Below are positions 44,938-48,152 of a stretch of DNA of 48,152 nt, in pieces. Position 1 is the first letter of the stretch. Every line of letters begins with the position of its first letter. This DNA comes from Bifidobacterium cebidarum (GTDB lineage Bacteria > Actinomycetota > Actinomycetes > Actinomycetales > Bifidobacteriaceae). The position numbers and the translations under genes were made by a program. The stretch spans positions 1 through 48,152 of the forward strand of contig NZ_WBVS01000014.1 in the NCBI RefSeq assembly GCF_009193305.1. The letters run 5' to 3'. The notes below the pieces were generated by a model that was not told the origin of the DNA, did not search any database, and saw only the letters and a list, made by a program, of their open reading frames with translations.

Positions 44938-46170
44938 TCAGGCCTCAGCCTTCTTGCCTTCGAGCACCTTGTAGGCAAAGCCCATGACCAGGACGTACAG
45001 GCAGCCGACGGCCATCACGAGGATGCCACCGAACTGGCCAGCGGCATCGGCGGCCACACCCATGATCGGCGGGAAGATAGCGCCACCGATCAGGCCCATG
45101 AGCATGAGGCCGGAGATTTCGTTCTGACGGTCCGGACGGTACATGAGGGCGTGGGACAGGAACAGGGAGAACACGTTGGAGTTACCGAAGCCGACCAGGG
45201 CGACAGCGACCCAGAACAGCCAAACCGGCGGGTTATCCTGCACCAGGGAGAAGATGGCGAAGCAGATGGCGGACAGGGTCATGATGACACCGCAGATGCG
45301 CAGGCCGACCTTGTTGGAAATCTTCTGCAGCACGATGCCACCGGTGAAGCAGCCGATCATACGGGCGATGAAGTAGACCATGGTTGCGGTTGCGGCGATC
45401 TCGGTGAACTGGTCACCGGTGTGCTCGGTCAGGATTCGCGGAGCCTGGGCGTTGATGCCGACGTCCACGCCCACGTGGGCCACGATGCCGAGGAAGCACA
45501 GGAAGACGATGCCATCGGAGAACAGCAGCTTGAAGCAACGGCCGATGGTGGTGGTGCCGGCGTCCGGAGCGGGCTCTTCGATCTTGTCGAAGGCGAGCAG
45601 CACGTAGCCGATGATGCCGATGACGAAGTAGATCACGAACAGGATCCACCACATGCCGAGCTTGGTGGCGCCCCAGATGGCGATGTACGGGGCGAACAGG
45701 GAGGCGAAGGCCTTGACGAACTGACCGGTGGTCAGGGTGGAGGCGAGCTTGTCGCCCTTGACGAACACGGTCAGCAGCGGGTTCAGGGAGACCTGCATCA
45801 AGGTGTTGCCGATGCCGAGGAAGGCGAAGGAGATGACGATGAGAACCAGACGAGGGGTGCCGGAAAGCGCCATGTAGGCGATGATCGGCAGGGCCATGGC
45901 CACGAGGGTCACGAGAATGGACCACAGCACGGTCTTGCGGCGGCCGATCTTGTTCATCAGCATGCCGGTCGGCACGGAGAAGATCAGGAACCAGAAGAAC
46001 ACCATCGTGGTGAACAGGTTGGCGGTACCATCGGCCAGTGCGAACTCGCCTTTGACGTAGTTCGTCGCGGTGCCGACCAGATCGACGAAGCCCATGACGA
46101 AGAAGGCGAACATCACCGGCAGGATCTTGGCGAATCCAGCGTTGCCGGTCTTAGTGGTTTCGTTGCTCAT
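44938..46170 (-). CDS. FHS-family MFS sugar transporter
   Basis: 410 residues, twelve predicted membrane helices. It resembles FucP/GlcP-type sugar:proton symporters: the first helix FAFFVMGFVDLVGTATNYVK, the pattern GIGNTLMQVSLNPLLTV in helix 4 and FGNSNVFSLFLSHALM in the second half. It is the last gene after the ROK regulator and the fructokinase on the same strand, so a hexose such as fructose is the likely substrate; this is inference from the neighbour. AAAGGG precedes the ATG. A 203-base gap with a long inverted repeat separates it from the kinase gene. Confidence 0.88.
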   Translation of the reverse strand: MSNETTKTGNAGFAKILPVMFAFFVMGFVDLVGTATNYVKGEFALADGTANLFTTMVFFWFLIFSVPTGMLMNKIGRRKTVLWSILVTLVAMALPIIAYMALSGTPRLVLIVISFAFLGIGNTLMQVSLNPLLTVFVKGDKLASTLTTGQFVKAFASLFAPYIAIWGATKLGMWWILFVIYFVIGIIGYVLLAFDKIEEPAPDAGTTTIGRCFKLLFSDGIVFLCFLGIVAHVGVDVGINAQAPRILTEHTGDQFTEIAATATMVYFIARMIGCFTGGIVLQKISNKVGLRICGVIMTLSAICFAIFSLVQDNPPVWLFWVAVALVGFGNSNVFSLFLSHALMYRPDRQNEISGLMLMGLIGGAIFPPIMGVAADAAGQFGGILVMAVGCLYVLVMGFAYKVLEGKKAEA

Positions 46171-46244
46171 TATTGAATTCCCTTTTTCTTAACTGCAATG
46201 AGACAATGAATGATTGATTTTCAGTTATGGTTTCCGCGTCTGCA

Positions 46245-46315
46245 GGTACAGCTCACGCCGGGAGACGGTGGTTCTTGCGGAATCCCGGACGTCATTGTCC
46301 GGCGTGAGCTGCACC
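46245..46315. repeat. Long inverted repeat between fructokinase and transporter genes
   Basis: CAGCTCACGCCGG (46249-46261) pairs exactly with CCGGCGTGAGCTG (46299-46311), and GGT / ACC continue the stem beyond one mismatch. An alternative inner pairing CCGGGA / TCCCGG (46258-46263, 46283-46288) competes with the main stem. There is no T-run in the direction of transcription. Confidence 0.75.
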
Positions 46316-46373
46316 CGAAAACGAGAGGAAAGGAGAGCGGTTTCAGCTCAGTGCTTTCTGAGCTGAAACGAGA

Positions 46374-47270
46374 TCACTTGCCGGCTTCGGCAAGGTAGTC
46401 GGGCATCTCGGTCGGGTAGTCCGGCCAAGCGCCAGCCTGGGTGCACACGAAGGCTGCGGTGTTGACGGCCTTGCGGTGAGCGTCTGCCAGGGAGTCGCCC
46501 AGCAGGGTGCGTGCGGTGAAGGTACCGGAGAAGGAATCGCCGGCACCAACGGTGTCCACGACCTCGACGTGCGGGGTGTCCAGCGTGGAGGACTCGCCAC
46601 GGCGAGAAATCACGGTGGAGTATGCGGAACCTGCGGTCAGGATCACGTAGTCGAGATCGAACTCGTCGAGGAACCAACGGCAGGCGTCCTCGCCGGAGGT
46701 GCCGCGGATGTCGAACATGTCGCGCAGGAGCAGCAGCTCTTCATCGTTGATCTTGAAGACGGTGGCGGCCTTCAGCAGCTCCTCGATGAGTTCCTTGGAG
46801 TAGTGGTCACCACGCAGGTTGATGTCGAAGAACTTCATGGCGCCCGGCTTGGTGTGCTTCAGAAGCTCCATAATGGTGGCGTGGGTCTCGGGGGAGCGCA
46901 GGGCCAGGGTGCCGAAGCAGATGGCGTCGGCCTTGGCAACCACGTCGATGAGCTGACGGGTGTACAGGATGTGATCCCAGGCGACGCCCTTGACGATGGT
47001 GTACTCCGGGATGCCGTTCTTCAGGGCGACTTCCACGGTGGAGGTCGGCCAAGCGTTGCGCTGGATGACGGTGTTGATGCCGGCTTCGTCGGCCTTGGCA
47101 ACCAGCTCATCACCGAGCTCGTCCTCGCCGACGGCGCTGATGGCCCAGCCCTCGGCACCATTCTTCATTGCATGGTAGGCGAAGTTCACCGGGGCGCCGC
47201 CTGCGCGCTTGCCGCCAGGCAGCATATCCCACAGCAGCTCACCGAGGCTCAGGACGATCGGGTTAGTCAT
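46374..47270 (-). CDS. PfkB-family carbohydrate kinase, probable fructokinase
   Basis: 298 residues, ribokinase/PfkB fold. Signature 1 is GGAPVNFAYHAMKNG (24-38), with LGELLWDMLPGG at the N-terminus as in bacterial fructokinases. Signature 2 is DTVGAGDSFSGTF (239-251) with catalytic base Asp245. It should phosphorylate fructose (or a related hexose) to the 6-phosphate, entering the bifid shunt through fructose 6-phosphate. AAGGAAAGGAA precedes the ATG. It follows the ROK regulator by 84 bases on the same strand. Confidence 0.9.
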   Translation of the reverse strand: MTNPIVLSLGELLWDMLPGGKRAGGAPVNFAYHAMKNGAEGWAISAVGEDELGDELVAKADEAGINTVIQRNAWPTSTVEVALKNGIPEYTIVKGVAWDHILYTRQLIDVVAKADAICFGTLALRSPETHATIMELLKHTKPGAMKFFDINLRGDHYSKELIEELLKAATVFKINDEELLLLRDMFDIRGTSGEDACRWFLDEFDLDYVILTAGSAYSTVISRRGESSTLDTPHVEVVDTVGAGDSFSGTFTARTLLGDSLADAHRKAVNTAAFVCTQAGAWPDYPTEMPDYLAEAGK

Positions 47271-47354
47271 GATGGTTCCTTTCCTTATCTTTCTTGGTTG
47301 TGCATGTTCCGCTGGGAAACTTCACAGTTGATTGATGTTCTTGATTCGTGTGAG

Positions 47355-48152
47355 TCAGGAGACATCGAAGAACATCGAAGGATGTTCCAAAAATTGCGTG
47401 ACCGCCACGGCCGCGGCACCGGAAACGGCAGCGTCTGCGGACAACGTGGACAGCGTGATGGATGTGGTGTTGTAGATTTCCGGGATGGACCGTTCCTCCA
47501 CCGTGCTGAGCACCTCTTCGAGGAACATCGGTCCGGCTTCGGACACGATGTCACCGATGATGATGTGCTTGGGATTGAAGCCGTTGAAGATGGTGACGCA
47601 TCCGTAGCCCACATAGCGGGCGATGTTGCGCACCATGGCGATGGCCCGCCCGTCGCCTTCCTGTGCTTTGCGGAACAAAGCGCGGGCGGCTTCAGTGTGG
47701 GTCATATCTGCGGCCCCCGGGACCAGCACACCATCGTCGATAAGCATGTCGTGGATGGCGGGGGTGGAGCAATAGCGCTCGAGACAGCCGATGTTGCCGC
47801 AGTCGCATGGACGTCCGTTAACATCCACGGAGATGTGGCCGATTTCCGTGGCGGCACCAAGATAGCCGTTGATGAGACGGCCGTTTTCGATGACGCCAAG
47901 GCCGACGCCTTCGCCGACGAGATAGTAGGCGAGATTGTCGCTGGTGTGCACGGCTGGGTCGAACAGATAGTGGGCCAGTGCGCCTGCGCGTGCATCCTGC
48001 TCGATGAACAGTGGAACGCCGAAGGCGGAGGCGAATTCGTTAATGAAGTTGATTTTGCGCCAGCCCTGCATGCTGGAGACCACGGCGGTGCGACCTTCGT
48101 TGCGTAGGTAGGGGCCGGGCACTGCCATGCCGATGGCGACGATGGATTGGTC
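47355..48152 (-). CDS. ROK-family transcriptional regulator (partial, 5' end beyond window)
   Basis: 265 codons are visible; the frame is still open at the window edge, where it reads DQSIVAIGMAVPG, the usual start of the second half of a ROK ATPase-like domain. The zinc motif CDCGNIGCLE and EIGHISVDVNG identify the ROK family. The missing part should carry the N-terminal winged helix if it is a repressor; a ROK sugar kinase cannot be strictly excluded. The total length needed (about 380-400) fits a regulator. It probably controls the fructokinase and transporter genes downstream in response to sugar. Confidence 0.85.
   Translation of the reverse strand, partial: DQSIVAIGMAVPGPYLRNEGRTAVVSSMQGWRKINFINEFASAFGVPLFIEQDARAGALAHYLFDPAVHTSDNLAYYLVGEGVGLGVIENGRLINGYLGAATEIGHISVDVNGRPCDCGNIGCLERYCSTPAIHDMLIDDGVLVPGAADMTHTEAARALFRKAQEGDGRAIAMVRNIARYVGYGCVTIFNGFNPKHIIIGDIVSEAGPMFLEEVLSTVEERSIPEIYNTTSITLSTLSADAAVSGAAAVAVTQFLEHPSMFFDVS

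Noticed and set aside
45151..46176. A 341-codon plus-strand frame opposite the sugar transporter
   Set aside because: Its composition is dominated by Asp, Glu, Gly and His, the mirror of hydrophobic codons; no domain is recognisable.
46476..48107. A 543-codon open frame on the plus strand opposite the fructokinase and ROK genes
   Set aside because: It mirrors two genes with clear family motifs, has low-complexity Gly/Val/Asp composition and no ribosome site; it is a by-product of GC-rich codon use.

Overview
The window is a high-GC chromosomal segment from a Bifidobacterium, most likely near the B. longum / B. breve group. Three things point there: a predicted tmRNA tag reading AKSNRTEFALAA, an L-lactate dehydrogenase very close to the B. 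longum enzyme as I remember it, and an actinobacterial gene order around hisDCB, lexA/nrdR and the dcw cluster. Species cannot be settled by eye. I see no phage, plasmid, insertion-sequence or CRISPR signatures; this is mostly core genome.

Layout. (1) 1-300: the 3' end of an rRNA operon (5S rRNA) and its terminators. (2) 302-3122: an aldo/keto reductase facing a xylulokinase-like FGGY kinase, followed by acylphosphatase. (3) 3220-8659: a histidine operon hisD-hisC-hisB-(unknown acidic protein)-hisH-hisA/priA. (4) 8721-11574: a DUF2252 protein divergent from a GlnA2-like glutamine synthetase. (5) 11644-15495: cell-envelope and accessory genes: a membrane protein with two DUF5067-like repeats, an MFS exporter and a membrane-anchored lytic-transglycosylase-like protein. 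(6) 15680-22136: HrpA-type helicase with a class I methyltransferase, divergent from hflX. (7) 22137-24387: ldh behind two LacI-family-type operators, and a CDF metal exporter. (8) 24563-26347: lexA, a divergent LysM membrane protein and nrdR, with several SOS-type boxes in the lexA-LysM gap. (9) 26452-29959: helD and serA in tandem. (10) 30131-44254: the division and cell-wall cluster mraZ-rsmH-ftsL-ftsI-(degenerate murE-like)-murF-mraY-murD-ftsW-murG-murC-ftsQ. (11) 44305-44738: ssrA (tmRNA) on the minus strand. (12) 44938-48152: a minus-strand sugar module of ROK regulator (cut by the window end), PfkB fructokinase and FHS-family sugar transporter.

How it works together. The his block covers the middle and end of histidine synthesis, and the PriA-type HisA may also serve tryptophan. 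The dcw cluster makes UDP-MurNAc-pentapeptide and lipid II and supplies septal FtsL/I/W/Q, but the murE slot holds a 289-residue homologue that has lost its ATP-binding loop and its C-terminal ligase domain, so working MurE must be encoded elsewhere. The lexA region looks like the known actinobacterial arrangement in which a LysM membrane protein halts division during the SOS response.

The most interesting points are the MurE pseudoenzyme, the four 10-bp-phased TGGNG repeats in front of mraZ, the SOS box cluster with a LysM candidate division inhibitor, the unknown protein inside the his operon, and several long perfect inverted repeats. Functions rest on motif recognition and synteny; no database search was possible.
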